In this document: positions 43,495 through 55,927 of the stretch, piece by piece
How positions within the stretch are numbered: the stretch's first letter is position 1
Layout: the number at the start of each line of letters is the position of its first letter
Origin: Camelimonas lactis
Lineage (GTDB): Bacteria > Pseudomonadota > Alphaproteobacteria > Rhizobiales > Beijerinckiaceae
Reading direction: 5' to 3'
Length of the DNA: 64,000 bases
Assembly: GCF_004342915.1 (NCBI RefSeq)
Contig: NZ_SLWL01000002.1
Coordinates: 248,001-312,000, forward strand
Translations under genes and position numbers: made by a program
The notes under the pieces: generated by a model
What the model was told of the DNA's origin: nothing
The model's input: the letters and a program-made list of their open reading frames with translations, nothing else
The model's database searches: none

Positions 43495-45204
43495 TCAGCG
43501 GCCCCGCTCTGGCGCGGCGCCCGGCGTTTCCGCCGCCTTCCCTGCAGGATACAGCTTTCGCGCATCTTCCAGGAACGCGCGGCGCGAAGATTCGCGTGTA
43601 TAGAACATGTGGCCGCCAGGATAGACGCGCAATGGCGTGCGGTCGGCGCCGCCAATGGCCGGCAGGGAATCCAGGTCGAACTTCGACTGGAAGTACGGCG
43701 TGACCAGATCGCCATAGCCGTGAACGACCAGCACTTTCATCTTCGGATCAAGCGCCAGCGCGGCGCGCAGGTCGGAGAGCGCCTCGGGCGGACGCAAGCC
43801 GCCTCCCCAGTCCCAGCCGCGATTGACCCGGTCGGAGAGCAGGTGATAGCGCCCTTCCGGCCGCCAGCCGATGGTGCGGGTGATTTCATCGACCGCCGCG
43901 CTGGCCAGCGGCGCCTGGGCGCCGTCGAGAATCGGATCTTCGTTGCGGGCCATCAGGGACATGGGCCAGGGATCGGGCCCGCTGACATTGCCGTCATACT
44001 GGCTGACCACCTCGTTCTGGCCCTTGCCGGTCCCGTCCCGCCGGAACTCACGCGAAAACGTGCGGCCGTCCAGGCGTCCGCCAAGCCGGGCCACCAGCGC
44101 CGGATCGAGGCCGGTGAATTCCGCCACCTTCGCGTTGATGCGGCGCTGGGCGTCCGCGTCGCGCGGTCCACGCAGCAGATCAGCCACATAGGGACCACGC
44201 GCGTAATCCTCCGCCGCTTTCAGCGCCTCCGGCGTCAGCTTGCCGTCGCGCTCCAGCCGCGCCGCCGCCATGGACGGAAGCAGCGCCGCCTGGCCGATCA
44301 CCGGATCGGTCTGGGCGCCAAGACGGGCGAAATCAAGCACAGGCGACAGCATCACCACGCCGTTGACGCCGATGCCCTCGCCGGTCTGCAGGGCGCTGGC
44401 CAGCTTGGGGGCGCGAAAGCCGCCATAGCTTTCGCCGACGAGATATTTGGGCGACGTGAGCCGGCCAGTGTCCGTCAGATAACGGCTGACCACCCGGGCC
44501 AGCCCCTTGATGTCGCCGTCGACCGACCAGAAATTCTTGCGCAACGCCTCCTTGTCGCTGGCAAGCCGGCTGAAGCCCGTGCCGGGCGGATCGATGAACA
44601 CCAGATCGGTGAACGGCAGCCAGGTTTCAGGATTGTCGCGCAACAGCGGCGCATCGGAAGGCGCATCGCCCTGATTGCCGAAGCTGACGGTGCGCGGGCC
44701 AAGGGCGCCAAAGTTGAGCCAGGCCGACGAAGCGCCAGGGCCGCCGTTGAACACAAACGTGATGGGTCGCGCCGCCGCGCTTCCCCGCGCCCCGTCGCTG
44801 GCGGATTTTGAACCATTGCCCGAGCCGGCTTTGTCGTCCGCATCCCGGCGCACGTAGGCCACGTAGGCCACCTCGGCCTGCAAGGCGCCGTTGGCGTCGC
44901 GCAGCGGAATGCTGCCGGCGGTCGTGACGTAGCGCAGTGGCTTGCCGGCGATATCGATTTCGCGAACAACGCTACGCGGCGCCGGCAGACGTTCGCGCGC
45001 CGCGCTGGCGTCCTGCGACGGGGATTGGGATTGGGGCTGTGCGGGGGATGATGGGCCAGCCGCCGGCGCGGCCGCTTCGTCCGCGGCGTGGGCGCCAGAC
45101 AGGGTTGGGCCGGTCAGCATCGCGGCGACCATCAGGGCGGCCAGCACGGTTTTCACGGTTTCCGTCCGCCGCGCGTGGCGGCAATGGCGATCGACCGGCT
45201 GCAT
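43495..45204 (-). CDS. Exported S10 family serine carboxypeptidase-like protein
   Basis: 569 residues with a signal peptide (1-40, ending SGAHA). The alpha/beta-hydrolase nucleophile is Ser259 in VGESYGGFRAP; the oxyanion region NGGPGASSAW (about 153-162) and DPPGTGFS are S10 signatures. The catalytic Asp and His lie in VHGYGDLVTP and YPGGHMFY near the end. It should cleave C-terminal residues from peptides in the periplasm. An ATG with GGAAGG upstream sets the start. Ala/Pro/Gln-rich residues 41-75 form a linker. Confidence 0.9.
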   Translation of the reverse strand: MQPVDRHCRHARRTETVKTVLAALMVAAMLTGPTLSGAHAADEAAAPAAGPSSPAQPQSQSPSQDASAARERLPAPRSVVREIDIAGKPLRYVTTAGSIPLRDANGALQAEVAYVAYVRRDADDKAGSGNGSKSASDGARGSAAARPITFVFNGGPGASSAWLNFGALGPRTVSFGNQGDAPSDAPLLRDNPETWLPFTDLVFIDPPGTGFSRLASDKEALRKNFWSVDGDIKGLARVVSRYLTDTGRLTSPKYLVGESYGGFRAPKLASALQTGEGIGVNGVVMLSPVLDFARLGAQTDPVIGQAALLPSMAAARLERDGKLTPEALKAAEDYARGPYVADLLRGPRDADAQRRINAKVAEFTGLDPALVARLGGRLDGRTFSREFRRDGTGKGQNEVVSQYDGNVSGPDPWPMSLMARNEDPILDGAQAPLASAAVDEITRTIGWRPEGRYHLLSDRVNRGWDWGGGLRPPEALSDLRAALALDPKMKVLVVHGYGDLVTPYFQSKFDLDSLPAIGGADRTPLRVYPGGHMFYTRESSRRAFLEDARKLYPAGKAAETPGAAPERGR

Positions 45205-45460
45205 GGCCTTCCTTTCGGTTGAGAAGCTGACGTGGGAACCGCTCGCGGCGCACAATGGACGGCGTGCGCCTGCCGGAAGCGGCCTCACCGTTCATATGGG
45301 ATCGCGGATGGGATCCACCATGCCAGCCGGCTCCGGCAAGAACGGGGTGCGACAGCCGCGAACTGCGTGGGACTTCATATGACTGTTCAGGAACCCTGCC
45401 CCGATTCAGGGGCGGAAGTTTGACGGGCGGCTCCAGCTGGCGCGCGCAACCAGGGCCGGC

Positions 45461-45913
45461 TCAGGCCTTTTTCTCCCAGCGCCCCTGATCGTTCTGTTGC
45501 CAATAGGTCGCATCAGCGCCAAGCGCCTTCACCTTGCGCCAGTCCTCGCGCGCCGCCGACAGCGCTGCTTCATCGGCGCCGTCGAACATCAGCACGACGC
45601 GCTCCCAGGCCGAAAGATCGTCCGGCGCCCGGGCCCCATGGACCAGGAAGCGGACGTTCGCGTTGTTGGGATTGCCAGGCTCGCAGACCAGCGCCACCGG
45701 CTGGCTGGCGATGTCCGGCTCCCGGGCGGAACCGTGGGGCAGGAAGCTGTCGTCGGAAAACGTCCACAGGTGATCATCGAGCGCGGCCATGCGCTGCTCA
45801 TCGCCCGCCTCCACCACCACGCGCCAGCCCCGCTCCAGACTGCGCAACAGCAGCCCGGGCAACACCGCCTCAACGGGCTGCCGCTGCAAATGGTAGAACA
45901 GAACTTCCGCCAT
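45461..45913 (-). CDS. holC: DNA polymerase III subunit chi
   Basis: A 150-residue clamp-loader accessory protein that links the replisome to SSB. EVLFYHLQRQPVEAVLPGLLLRSLERGWRVVV is the usual N-terminus; DDHLWTFSDDSFLPHG and PVALVCEPGNPNNANVRFLVHGA are family signatures. It follows pepA with a 114-base gap, the pepA-holC order known widely in proteobacteria. Confidence 0.94.
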   Translation of the reverse strand: MAEVLFYHLQRQPVEAVLPGLLLRSLERGWRVVVEAGDEQRMAALDDHLWTFSDDSFLPHGSAREPDIASQPVALVCEPGNPNNANVRFLVHGARAPDDLSAWERVVLMFDGADEAALSAAREDWRKVKALGADATYWQQNDQGRWEKKA

Positions 45914-46027
45914 CCGTGGTCCGTTCCTTTGGGCCGCCCTGAAGGCAGGCGCCGGAGTTGCGCCCGCCAGTCCGGGTCTTCCCGCCGCCTGTCAGGGCGC
46001 TCCCGCCCCGACAGGGGGCGCCGCGCC

Positions 46028-47641
<1,614 letters not shown>

Positions 47642-48165
47642 GAAACCCTCGATCCGGGCCGGGCTCCGTCTGGGGCTCCGGTCTTTCCTGCTGAATTGCA
47701 TTCCCTGACGCGAAACCAGGCCGCCCCGACCGCTTCCACGCCCAACCATGACATACTTATAACCGCATGCCCGGCGCCCGTAAGGCGCCGCCATCCGCAT
47801 TTGACGACGCCCCCGGGGCCAGCGAAGCGCCCGGAGCGCGGCGCCTTGAAAAGGCCTTTTGCGCTTGCGCAACTTCCGCCGCAAGCCGGCCGACCCGGAC
47901 ACACAGCCCCGGACAGGCGCCGCCCCTCTTAACGTGACGCCCGCGCCAGGCTACAGGCAGTGGGATGCATTTGAAGCAAAGAGACACGGGCTCTTCAACA
48001 GGGGCTTCGCCGGAGCGACGCCATTCCGGCGACAACGTTTCCTTCAGGCGGCGCGATTACCATGACGCCTGAAACCGCCGTCGCGGCAGCTCCTGTCGCG
48101 ACATGCCCGTCAAACCTGAACGGAAGCTTGCGCCATCAGGGGGCAAAAGGTCCAGAGCACGCCGC
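47642..48165. other. Divergent regulatory space between pepA and lptF
   Basis: 524 bases with no convincing gene; short open frames here have no Shine-Dalgarno or family features. It contains the candidate pepA promoter and, beside it, the direct repeat GGCGCC-CGTAA-GGCGCC near 47773-47789. No plus-strand promoter for lptF could be picked with confidence. Confidence 0.45.
47756..47784 (-). promoter_or_regulatory. Candidate pepA promoter
   Basis: On the minus strand CTTACG (47779-47784), 17 bases, then TATAAG (47756-47761). The -10 matches TATAAT at five of six positions, the -35 is weak. It predicts a 5' leader of about 110 bases. Confidence 0.45.
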
Positions 48166-49329
48166 ATGACACTGATCGAACGCTATATTTTCCGGAACGT
48201 CCTGACCGGCTTCATCAGTTGCCTGCTGGCGCTGACCCTGGTGATCTGGATCACCGAGGCGCTGAAACAGATGGACCTGCTGACCGGCAAGGGCCAGACC
48301 ATCTGGGTGTTTTTCACCGTCACCGCCCTGTCGCTGCCGGCGCTGATCACCGTGATCGCGCCGGTCGCCCTGTTCATCGGCGCCGTTTACGCCCTGAACA
48401 AGCTGAACGGCGACTCGGAGCTGATCGTCATGAGCGCCGCGGGCGTATCGCCCGGCCGCCTGCTGCGGCCGTTCGGCTACGCCTCCCTCGCGGTGGCGCT
48501 GCTGACGGGCTGGATGACCATCTGGCTGATGCCCAACAGCTTCCAGGGCCTGCGCGACCTGGTGACCAACATCCGCGCCGATTTCGTCGCCAATATCGTC
48601 AAGCCGGGACAGTTCACGGCGCTCGATAGCGGCGTGACCTTCCATTACCGGGAACGGCAGGGAAACACGCTGCTCGGCATCTTCTTCCAGGACCGGCGCG
48701 AGCAGGGCAAGACCTCGATCTATCTGGCCCAGCGCGGCCAGACGGTGGAGCTGGACGGCCAGAGCTACCTGGTGCTGGAGAAAGGCTCGATCCAGCGTCA
48801 GGACGGCGGTAACGGCGACAACTCGATTGTCAACTTCGACCGCTACGCCATTGATCTTTCAGCATTTGGCGGCGAAGGCGGCGAAGTCGTGTACAAGCCG
48901 CGCGAGCGTTCGACCTCGGACCTGCTCAACCCCAATGTGAACGACGGCTATTACAAGATGCAGGCCGGCCGCTTCCGCGCCGAGTTGCACGACCGCTTCG
49001 CCGCGCCGCTCTATCCGGTGGCCTTCATGCTGATCGCCTTCGCCGCCCTGGGCCAGGCCCGCACCACCCGCCAGGGGCGCGGCTTCGCCATGATCATGGC
49101 GCTGGTCGGCGTGGTGGCGGTGCGCGTGCTGGGCTTCCTCGCCTCGTCGGCGGCGGTGCGCTCGCCGGCGGGCGTCATCGGCATCTACGCGGCGCCGCTG
49201 CTGGGGAGTTTTTTCGCCCTGTTGCTGATCTTTTTCCCCGACCGGGTCGCCGTATTGACCGACCGCCTCGACGCCGCACGGGCGCGCCTTGCGGCGCGCC
49301 TGCCCGCCCTGCCGCTGCGGCGCGCCTGA
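48166..49329 (+). CDS. lptF: LPS export ABC transporter permease LptF
   Basis: A 387-residue inner-membrane protein with six helices and a central periplasmic beta-jellyroll domain (about 130-270) that hands LPS to LptC/A. It begins LIERYIFRNVLTGFISCLLALTLVIWITEALKQMDLL, the family pattern; NKLNGDSELIVMSAAGVSP is the coupling helix contacting LptB. The ATG at 48166 is chosen over one 21 codons upstream. lptG starts 16 bases after its stop. Confidence 0.94.
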   Translation: MTLIERYIFRNVLTGFISCLLALTLVIWITEALKQMDLLTGKGQTIWVFFTVTALSLPALITVIAPVALFIGAVYALNKLNGDSELIVMSAAGVSPGRLLRPFGYASLAVALLTGWMTIWLMPNSFQGLRDLVTNIRADFVANIVKPGQFTALDSGVTFHYRERQGNTLLGIFFQDRREQGKTSIYLAQRGQTVELDGQSYLVLEKGSIQRQDGGNGDNSIVNFDRYAIDLSAFGGEGGEVVYKPRERSTSDLLNPNVNDGYYKMQAGRFRAELHDRFAAPLYPVAFMLIAFAALGQARTTRQGRGFAMIMALVGVVAVRVLGFLASSAAVRSPAGVIGIYAAPLLGSFFALLLIFFPDRVAVLTDRLDAARARLAARLPALPLRRA

Positions 49330-49345
49330 TGAGCACCCCCCGCGC

Positions 49346-50434
49346 ATGATCATCGGACCCACGCTTGGCCGCTATTTCGCGCGCCATTTCATCCGCGCCG
49401 TGCTGATCGTTTTCGGCACGGTGTTCGCCCTGATCTACACCCTCGACCTGGTGGAGCTGATGCGCCGGGCCGGCGACGCCGAGGGCGCCTCCACCTCGAT
49501 GATGGCGATGCTGGCCCTGTTCCGCACCCCGGCGGTGGCGGAGCAGGTGCTGCCATTCGCCATCCTGTTCGGCGCCATGGCGACGCTGCTCAACCTCAGC
49601 CGCAAGCTGGAGCTGGTGATCGCCCGCGCCGCCGGCGTGTCGGCGTGGGAGTTCCTGCAACCGCCCGTGCTGGTGGCGTTGCTGGTCGGCATCGTCGCCA
49701 TCACCGTCTACAATCCCTTCGCCGCCCATCTCAAACAGCACGCCTCCAGGGTGGAGGCCCGCATTTTCGCCAAGAGCCAGAAGTTCCAGCCCGGCAAGGA
49801 GCAGTGGCTGCGCGAGCGGCGGCCGGAGGGCGAGGTCATCATCCGCGCCGACCAGGTGATCGAGAACTCCACGACCCTCAACCGGGTGACGTTTTTCAAC
49901 TTCAATCCGGACGGCAGCTTCCGCGATCGCATCGAGGCCAGGACCGCAACCCTGGAACATGGTTACTGGAATGTTGCCGATGGCCGGGTGATCTCGGCGG
50001 GCGCGCCGCCGCAGCCGTTTTCCACGAAACGGATCGCCAGTTCGCTCGACGCCGATCAGGTGCGGCAGGCGTTCACGCCGCCGGAAAGCGTGCCTTTATG
50101 GCAACTTCCACAGGTTATCGAGCGCACGGAAAAAGCTGGTCTGGATGCAACGGCTTACCGGCTCCAGCTCGACGTGCTGATCGCCCGGCCGATGCTGTTT
50201 GTCGCGATGGTGCTCGTGGCGGCGTCATTTTCCTTAAGGTTTTTCCGATTTGGTGGCGTCGCCAAAATGGTTCTCAGTGGTGTCGTCGCCGGCTTCGTGC
50301 TTTATGTGGCGACTGAGCTCATGCAGGACCTTGGCGGCTCCGGTATGTTGGGAACGGCGGTGGCCGCCTGGTTCCCCGCGGTCACCGGCGCGCTCCTGGG
50401 CGTGCTCGCCCTCCTCTATCAGGAGGACGGCTGA
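49346..50434 (+). CDS. lptG: LPS export ABC transporter permease LptG
   Basis: 362 residues, the partner of LptF. GRYFARHFIRAVLIVFGTVFALIYTLDLVELMRRAGD is the N-terminal helix; LSRKLELVIARAAGVSAWEFL is the coupling helix; the jellyroll domain spans about 135-260 and three helices end the protein. The operon continues to lptD after 242 bases containing a short tandem repeat. Confidence 0.94.
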   Translation: MIIGPTLGRYFARHFIRAVLIVFGTVFALIYTLDLVELMRRAGDAEGASTSMMAMLALFRTPAVAEQVLPFAILFGAMATLLNLSRKLELVIARAAGVSAWEFLQPPVLVALLVGIVAITVYNPFAAHLKQHASRVEARIFAKSQKFQPGKEQWLRERRPEGEVIIRADQVIENSTTLNRVTFFNFNPDGSFRDRIEARTATLEHGYWNVADGRVISAGAPPQPFSTKRIASSLDADQVRQAFTPPESVPLWQLPQVIERTEKAGLDATAYRLQLDVLIARPMLFVAMVLVAASFSLRFFRFGGVAKMVLSGVVAGFVLYVATELMQDLGGSGMLGTAVAAWFPAVTGALLGVLALLYQEDG

Positions 50435-50504
50435 ACCCGGGCGCCCGGGGCGGACGGCCCCGCGCGCAACCGCCTGGGTCCAGGGGCCATTCGCGCCAGG
50501 GTTT

Positions 50505-50560
50505 CTGGCGCAAAGGTCCCTGGCGCAAAGGTCCTTGGCGCAAAGGTCCCTGGCGAAGGA
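50505..50560. repeat. 15-bp tandem repeat (3.7 copies) between lptG and lptD
   Basis: Units at 50505, 50520 and 50535, each (C/T)TGGCGCAAAGGTCC, plus an 11-base partial copy to 50560. Only one base differs among the three full units, so the array is young or maintained. It lies 117 bases before lptD. Fifteen bases equals five codons, but no coding use was found. Confidence 0.85.
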
Positions 50561-50676
50561 CCCCCGGCGCGACAGCGCCCACGCTTAACCGGCCGCCGCC
50601 GCGAGGCGACGTCCCAGCACACGGCGTCCACGGCGGACTTTGAAGTCCTCGCCCGCGGACGGGATGGAACGGCAGT

Positions 50677-53199
50677 ATGAAGTCACGGATTGGCATGGTT
50701 GCGTTGAGGGCGATCGCAGCGGTTCTGCTGACGAGCGCGGCCCCGTGCGTCCTGTCGGCCCAGACCCTGAACGACGCGCTGCAAGCGAAGTCACAGAAGC
50801 AATCGGGCGAGAAGGACAAGCTGCTCGTGGAAGCGGGCGAGCTGGTCTACAACAACGACAAGAACACGGTATCGGCCGTGGGCGACGTGCACCTGTACTA
50901 CCAGGGCCGCACCCTGCAGGCGGATTCCGTCACCTATGACCGCAACTCCCGCCGCGTGTTCGCCACCGGCAACGCCCGCATCACCGAGGCGGACGGCACG
51001 GTCATCACCGGCGACCGGTTCGAACTCACCGACAATTTCAAGGACGGCTTCATCGACTCGTTGCGCGTGAAGCGCACGGGCGTGTTCGCCGGCAAAACCG
51101 TCACCACCCGTTTCACCGCCCCCCGGGCCGAGCGCACCGCCGGCGAAACCATGGTGTTCGACAAGGGCACCTACACCGCCTGCGAACCCTGCGCCGAAAA
51201 GCCGGACAGGCCGCCGCTGTGGCAGGTGCGCGCCGCGAAGATCATCCACAAGAACGAAGAGCGGATGATCTATTACGAGGACGCCACGATTGAGTTCGCC
51301 GGCATCCCGATGGCGTACATTCCGTACATGTCCGCGCCGGATCCGACGGTGAAGCGCAAGACCGGCTTCCTGTCGCCGCGCTTCATCGCGACCTCGGCCA
51401 CCGGCTATGGCGTGGCGCTGCCGTACTTCATCAATATCGCCCCCAACATGGACCTGACCCTGACGCCGACCTACATGACGCGGCAGGGCTTCCTGGGCAT
51501 GGCCGAATGGCGCCACCGGCTCGAAACCGGCAGCTACAACGTCCGCGTGGCGGGCATTTTCCAGCAGGACAAGGACGCCTTTCTCGCCTCGCCCATCGGC
51601 CCGCGCGACAAGGACTTCCGCGGCTCCATCGAGAGCGCCGGCCGCTTCTACATCAACGACAAATGGCAGTACGGCTGGGATGTCGCCCTGCTGAGCGACA
51701 AGTGGTTCCTCGACAACTACAAGATCAAGTCGGAAAGCCTCTCGACCACCTATTTCCGTGAATCGACCTCGACGGTATTTCTCACCGGCAAGGGGGAACA
51801 GGGCTTCTTCGACCTGCGCGCCTATTACTTCAAGGCCCTGTCGAGCCTTGACTGGCAGAAGCAGCAGCCGGTGGTCCACCCGGTGCTCGACTACAACAAG
51901 TCCTTCAACGCGCCGGAATGGCTTGGCGGCCAGATCACCGTCGACACCAATGTCACCAGCCTCAGCCGCGACCAGGCGTTCTTCCAGCAGACGCCGGACA
52001 TGCTGAACAACTGGCTCGGCTACTATTCGAACTGCGCCGTCTACGAGAAGGGCCGCTGCATCATGCGCGGCATGGCCGGAACCTATTCACGCGCCAGCGC
52101 CGAGGTGTCGTGGAAGCGCAAGTTCATCGACCCGTTCGGCCAGGTGTGGATGCCGTTCGCCTCCATGCGGGTTGACGGAACCTGGACGCGCGTCGATCTG
52201 GACGGTCCGCTGAACAGCAAGATCCCGAACTTCATGGATCCTGATCCGGACGTGCTCGGCCGCGTCATGCCGGCGGTGGGCCTGGAGTATCGCTACCCCT
52301 TCGTGGCGACGACCTCGGGCGGCCTGACCCACACCATCGAGCCCATCGCCCAGATCGTGGCGCGCCCCAACGAGACGCGCATCGGCAAGCTGCCGAACGA
52401 GGACGCCCAGAGCCTGGTGTTCGACGACACGACCCTGTTCGAGTGGAACAAGTTCTCCGGCTATGACCGCGTCGAAGGCGGCGTGCGCCTGAACTACGGC
52501 CTGAAATACGCCGTGACCACCGAAGGCGGCGCCTACGCCGACATGCTGTTCGGCCAGTCGGTGCAGCTCGCCGGCAAGAACTCCTTCTCGGAAGGTTATC
52601 GCGACCCGAGCAACACCGGCCTCGACTCCGGCCTCGACCGCCAGGCGTCCGATTATGTGGGCCGCGTCCATATCCAGCCCAACAGCCGCTATTCGTTCAC
52701 CGCGCGGGGCAGATTCGACCAGGAAACCTTCGCGCTGAAGCGGATGGAGCTGACCAGCAGCATGAACTTCGGCGCCATGCAGGCCAGCCTGACCTATGGT
52801 CAGTACGCCGCGCAGCCGGCGCTGGGCTATGCGGTGCGTCGCCAGGGTCTGGCGCCGTCGCTGAGCTATCAGGTCACCCAGAACTGGCGCCTGAATGGCA
52901 GCGTGCTGTTCGACCTGAGCGCCCAGAAGAACGCCAGCCAGTACTTCATGTCCAACCCGCTGGCCACCAGCTACGTCAAGGCGCCGTTCGGTTCGATCGC
53001 CTCCACATCGTTCGGCGTGCAGTACCAGGACGAGTGCACCACCTTCGCCGTGGTCTACACCAACACCTACAACGATCCGACCACGGGCGTGCGCACCAAC
53101 AACCAGAGCATCATGCTCAAGCTTGAGCTGACGACGCTGGGCGCGGTGCAGCTCAGCCAGTCGGTCGGCAATTCGACGCGCGACGGCGTCTCGCCATGA
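50677..53199 (+). CDS. lptD: LPS-assembly outer-membrane protein LptD
   Basis: 840 residues with a signal peptide (about 1-28, ending LSAQ). An OstA/LptA-like beta-taco domain follows ([32 protein letters not shown], about 45-150), then a large beta-barrel with many alternating Tyr/Phe strands (for example [28 protein letters not shown]). Cys residues in TACEPCAEK and in [14 protein letters not shown] could form disulfides. Together with LptE it inserts LPS into the outer leaflet. It overlaps pdxA by four bases; the usual surA between them is missing. Confidence 0.95.
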   Translation: MKSRIGMVALRAIAAVLLTSAAPCVLSAQTLNDALQAKSQKQSGEKDKLLVEAGELVYNNDKNTVSAVGDVHLYYQGRTLQADSVTYDRNSRRVFATGNARITEADGTVITGDRFELTDNFKDGFIDSLRVKRTGVFAGKTVTTRFTAPRAERTAGETMVFDKGTYTACEPCAEKPDRPPLWQVRAAKIIHKNEERMIYYEDATIEFAGIPMAYIPYMSAPDPTVKRKTGFLSPRFIATSATGYGVALPYFINIAPNMDLTLTPTYMTRQGFLGMAEWRHRLETGSYNVRVAGIFQQDKDAFLASPIGPRDKDFRGSIESAGRFYINDKWQYGWDVALLSDKWFLDNYKIKSESLSTTYFRESTSTVFLTGKGEQGFFDLRAYYFKALSSLDWQKQQPVVHPVLDYNKSFNAPEWLGGQITVDTNVTSLSRDQAFFQQTPDMLNNWLGYYSNCAVYEKGRCIMRGMAGTYSRASAEVSWKRKFIDPFGQVWMPFASMRVDGTWTRVDLDGPLNSKIPNFMDPDPDVLGRVMPAVGLEYRYPFVATTSGGLTHTIEPIAQIVARPNETRIGKLPNEDAQSLVFDDTTLFEWNKFSGYDRVEGGVRLNYGLKYAVTTEGGAYADMLFGQSVQLAGKNSFSEGYRDPSNTGLDSGLDRQASDYVGRVHIQPNSRYSFTARGRFDQETFALKRMELTSSMNFGAMQASLTYGQYAAQPALGYAVRRQGLAPSLSYQVTQNWRLNGSVLFDLSAQKNASQYFMSNPLATSYVKAPFGSIASTSFGVQYQDECTTFAVVYTNTYNDPTTGVRTNNQSIMLKLELTTLGAVQLSQSVGNSTRDGVSP

Positions 53200-54212
53200 C
53201 GCAGGGCGGCGCGCTGGCGCTCACCATGGGCGATCCCGCCGGGATCGGCCCGGAGATCGCCGTGGCCGCCTGGCTTCAGCGCCAGCAACTGCCGCCGTTC
53301 TTTGTGGTTGGCGACGCCAGCGCGATGACCCAGGCGGCGCGCGCCCGGGGCGTCGAGGTCGCGGTTCTGTCCGCGCCTCCTGGCGTCGGCGAGCTTCCGG
53401 CGGAACGGCTGCCGCTGCTGCCGGTGAACGCAGCGTCTGCGCCCGCTATTCCTGGCCAGCCTGATCCGGCCAATGCGGCGGCCACCATCGCCGCCATTAC
53501 CGGGGCGGTCGCCCTGGCGCTGAGCGGCGCGGCGGCGGGCGTGGTCACCAATCCCATCGCCAAATCGGTGCTGTACGCGGCCGGTTTCCGTCATCCGGGG
53601 CACACCGAATTCCTCGCAGAACTGTGCGCTGACGACGCCGGCCAGGCGCCGACGCCGGTGATGATGTTATGGTGCGAAGAACTGGCCGTGGTTCCCGTCA
53701 CCATTCATATTCCGCTGGCGGAGGTTCCGCGCCGGCTCACCACAGCGTCGATCATCGAGACCGGGCGCATCGTGGCGCGCGATCTGGCGCAACGTTTTGG
53801 CGTCGCCCGCCCGAGACTGGCGGTGGCGGGGCTCAATCCGCATGCCGGCGAGAACGGGGCGCTGGGCGCGGAAGACGCCGCCGTGGTCGCGCCGGCGGTC
53901 GCCGCGTTGCAGGCCGCGGGTATTGACGCCTTCGGACCGCTGCCGGCCGACACCATGTTCCACGCCCGGGCGCGCGCCGGCTATGACGCGGCGTTGTGCA
54001 TGTATCACGATCAGGCGCTGATCCCGATCAAGACCATCGCCTTCGATGAGGGCGTCAACGTCACCCTCGGCCTGCCGGTTATCCGCACCTCGCCAGACCA
54101 TGGCACGGCGTTCGATATCGCAGGAAAGGGCGTGGCGCGGCCAGACAGCCTGATGGCCGCCCTGCGTCTCGCCGGGCGACTGGCCGGCGCCAGCGGAGCC
54201 GCCCGCCCATGA
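53196..54212 (+). CDS. pdxA: 4-hydroxythreonine-4-phosphate dehydrogenase
   Basis: A 338-residue NAD-dependent, zinc-binding enzyme of vitamin B6 synthesis. It begins [15 protein letters not shown], with the second signature [14 protein letters not shown] and metal ligands in [15 protein letters not shown] (His) and [15 protein letters not shown]. Four-base overlaps on both sides couple it to lptD and rsmA, an arrangement shared with many proteobacteria. Confidence 0.95.
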   Translation: MTQGGALALTMGDPAGIGPEIAVAAWLQRQQLPPFFVVGDASAMTQAARARGVEVAVLSAPPGVGELPAERLPLLPVNAASAPAIPGQPDPANAAATIAAITGAVALALSGAAAGVVTNPIAKSVLYAAGFRHPGHTEFLAELCADDAGQAPTPVMMLWCEELAVVPVTIHIPLAEVPRRLTTASIIETGRIVARDLAQRFGVARPRLAVAGLNPHAGENGALGAEDAAVVAPAVAALQAAGIDAFGPLPADTMFHARARAGYDAALCMYHDQALIPIKTIAFDEGVNVTLGLPVIRTSPDHGTAFDIAGKGVARPDSLMAALRLAGRLAGASGAARP

Positions 54213-55069
54213 TCGACGCCCTTCCCCCCCTGCGCGAGGTCGTGGCCGCCCACGGGCTGGAGCCGCGCAAGTCGCTGGGCCAGAATTTCCTGTTCGACCT
54301 GAACCTGACCGCCAAAATCGCCCGCGCTTCCGGCCCACTGGATGGCGTCACGGTGATCGAGGTGGGGCCAGGCCCTGGCGGCCTGACCCGGGCCCTGCTT
54401 GCTGGCGGCGCCCGTGAAGTCATCGCCATTGAGCGCGACCAGCGCTGCCTGCCGGCGCTTGAACAGATCGCCGCCCATTATCCGGGGCGCCTGCGGGTGA
54501 TCAACGATGACGCGCTGAAGGTGGATTTCGCCGCCCTCGCCGGCCCCGGCGCCGGGCCGCTGCGCATCGTCGCCAACCTGCCCTACAATGTGGGCACGGC
54601 GCTGCTGATTGGCTGGATCACCACGGAGGCATGGCCGCCGGCGTGGGAGTCGCTGACGCTGATGTTCCAGCGCGAGGTGGCGGAGCGTATCGTCGCCGGG
54701 CCGTCGGCTCCGAACGACTACGGCCGGCTCGGCGTCCTGTGCGGCTGGCGCACCGAGGCGCAAATCCTCTTCGACGTGCCCCCCGCCGCCTTCACGCCGC
54801 CGCCGAAGGTCATGTCGTCCGTGGTGCGCATCACGCCGCGCCCGACGCCGGAGCCGTGCCGGCTTGCGGCGCTGGAGGCGGTGACCCAGGCGGCGTTCGG
54901 CCAGCGCCGCAAGATGCTGCGGCAGAGCCTCAAAGGGGTAAGCGGCGACCCGCTGGCCTTGCTGGCGCGCGCCGGCATCGACCAGACCGCCCGCCCGGAG
55001 ACGGTCCCCGTCACGGGGTTCGTGCGCCTTGCCAATGAGCGTGAAGCCATGCTGGCGGAAAGCGCCTGA
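54209..55069 (+). CDS. rsmA: 16S rRNA (adenine-1518/1519-N6)-dimethyltransferase
   Basis: A 286-residue methyltransferase that dimethylates two adjacent adenines in the 3' terminal loop of 16S r[13 protein letters not shown]-type start ([17 protein letters not shown]), SAM motif [16 protein letters not shown] and the catalytic [10 protein letters not shown] are all present. It is the last gene of the lptF-to-rsmA run, convergent with gmk. Confidence 0.96.
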   Translation: MIDALPPLREVVAAHGLEPRKSLGQNFLFDLNLTAKIARASGPLDGVTVIEVGPGPGGLTRALLAGGAREVIAIERDQRCLPALEQIAAHYPGRLRVINDDALKVDFAALAGPGAGPLRIVANLPYNVGTALLIGWITTEAWPPAWESLTLMFQREVAERIVAGPSAPNDYGRLGVLCGWRTEAQILFDVPPAAFTPPPKVMSSVVRITPRPTPEPCRLAALEAVTQAAFGQRRKMLRQSLKGVSGDPLALLARAGIDQTARPETVPVTGFVRLANEREAMLAESA

Positions 55070-55252
55070 AGCTCAGCCCGAAAGCCGCGCCGTCCGGGCG
55101 CGCGCGTTTAACCTGGAGCACGCGCATTTAAACGGCGCGCCATTTTCTCCATCGCCCTGCCGCCGCGTTTCGCATGCGGCTGGCCACTCATGGATGGACA
55201 GATGGCGACGCCTGGCGCGCAACTGTCCTTGGGGTCCGCCCGGGATCGCGCC

Positions 55253-55921
55253 TCAGTCGTGCCGGGGCAGCGGGCCTTCCATCAGGCTGGCCACCAGCGG
55301 GGCCAGCGCCGTCTGGCGGCGACGTTTCAGGCGCTCGGCGGAAATGATGGCGATCAGCGCGTTGTAGCTCTCATCCAGGTCCTCATTGACCAGGACGTAA
55401 TCATAGGCGTCCCAATGGGCGATCTCGTCGCGGGCGGCGGCGAGACGGGCGTCGATGACTTCTTTGGCGTCCTCGGCGCGACGCACCAGGCGATTGCGCA
55501 ATTCGACCATGGACGGCGGCAGGATGAAAACGGTCACCACGTCGTCCGGCATTTTCCCGACCACCTGGTCAGCGCCCTGCCAGTCGATATCGAAGACCAT
55601 GTCGTGGCCTGCGGCGAGGCTTTTCTCCACGGCCCCGCGCGGCGTGCCGTAGAAATTGCCATGCACCTCGGCCCACTCCAGATAGTCGCCGCGATCGCGG
55701 CCAAGCTCGAATTCCTCGCGGCTAATGAAGTGATAGTCCTGGCCGGCGATCTCCGACGGCCGCCGCGCCCGCGTCGTGACCGACACGGACATGCGCATCT
55801 GCAATTCGTGCCGCTGCAACAGCCGGCGCGTCAGGGTCGATTTTCCGGCCCCGGACGGCGAGGACAGGATCAGAACGAAACCACGCCGGGTCACGGGCGC
55901 GTCGGGGATGTTGGCTTTCAT
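55253..55921 (-). CDS. gmk: Guanylate kinase
   Basis: A 222-residue P-loop kinase converting GMP to GDP. FVLILSSPSGAGKSTLTRRL holds Walker A; SVSVTTRARRPSEIAGQDYHF is the GMP-binding part; FDIDWQGADQV is Walker B. It follows yicC by 6 bases, so the two are co-transcribed. Confidence 0.96.
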   Translation of the reverse strand: MKANIPDAPVTRRGFVLILSSPSGAGKSTLTRRLLQRHELQMRMSVSVTTRARRPSEIAGQDYHFISREEFELGRDRGDYLEWAEVHGNFYGTPRGAVEKSLAAGHDMVFDIDWQGADQVVGKMPDDVVTVFILPPSMVELRNRLVRRAEDAKEVIDARLAAARDEIAHWDAYDYVLVNEDLDESYNALIAIISAERLKRRRQTALAPLVASLMEGPLPRHD

Positions 55922-55927
55922 GGGGCG

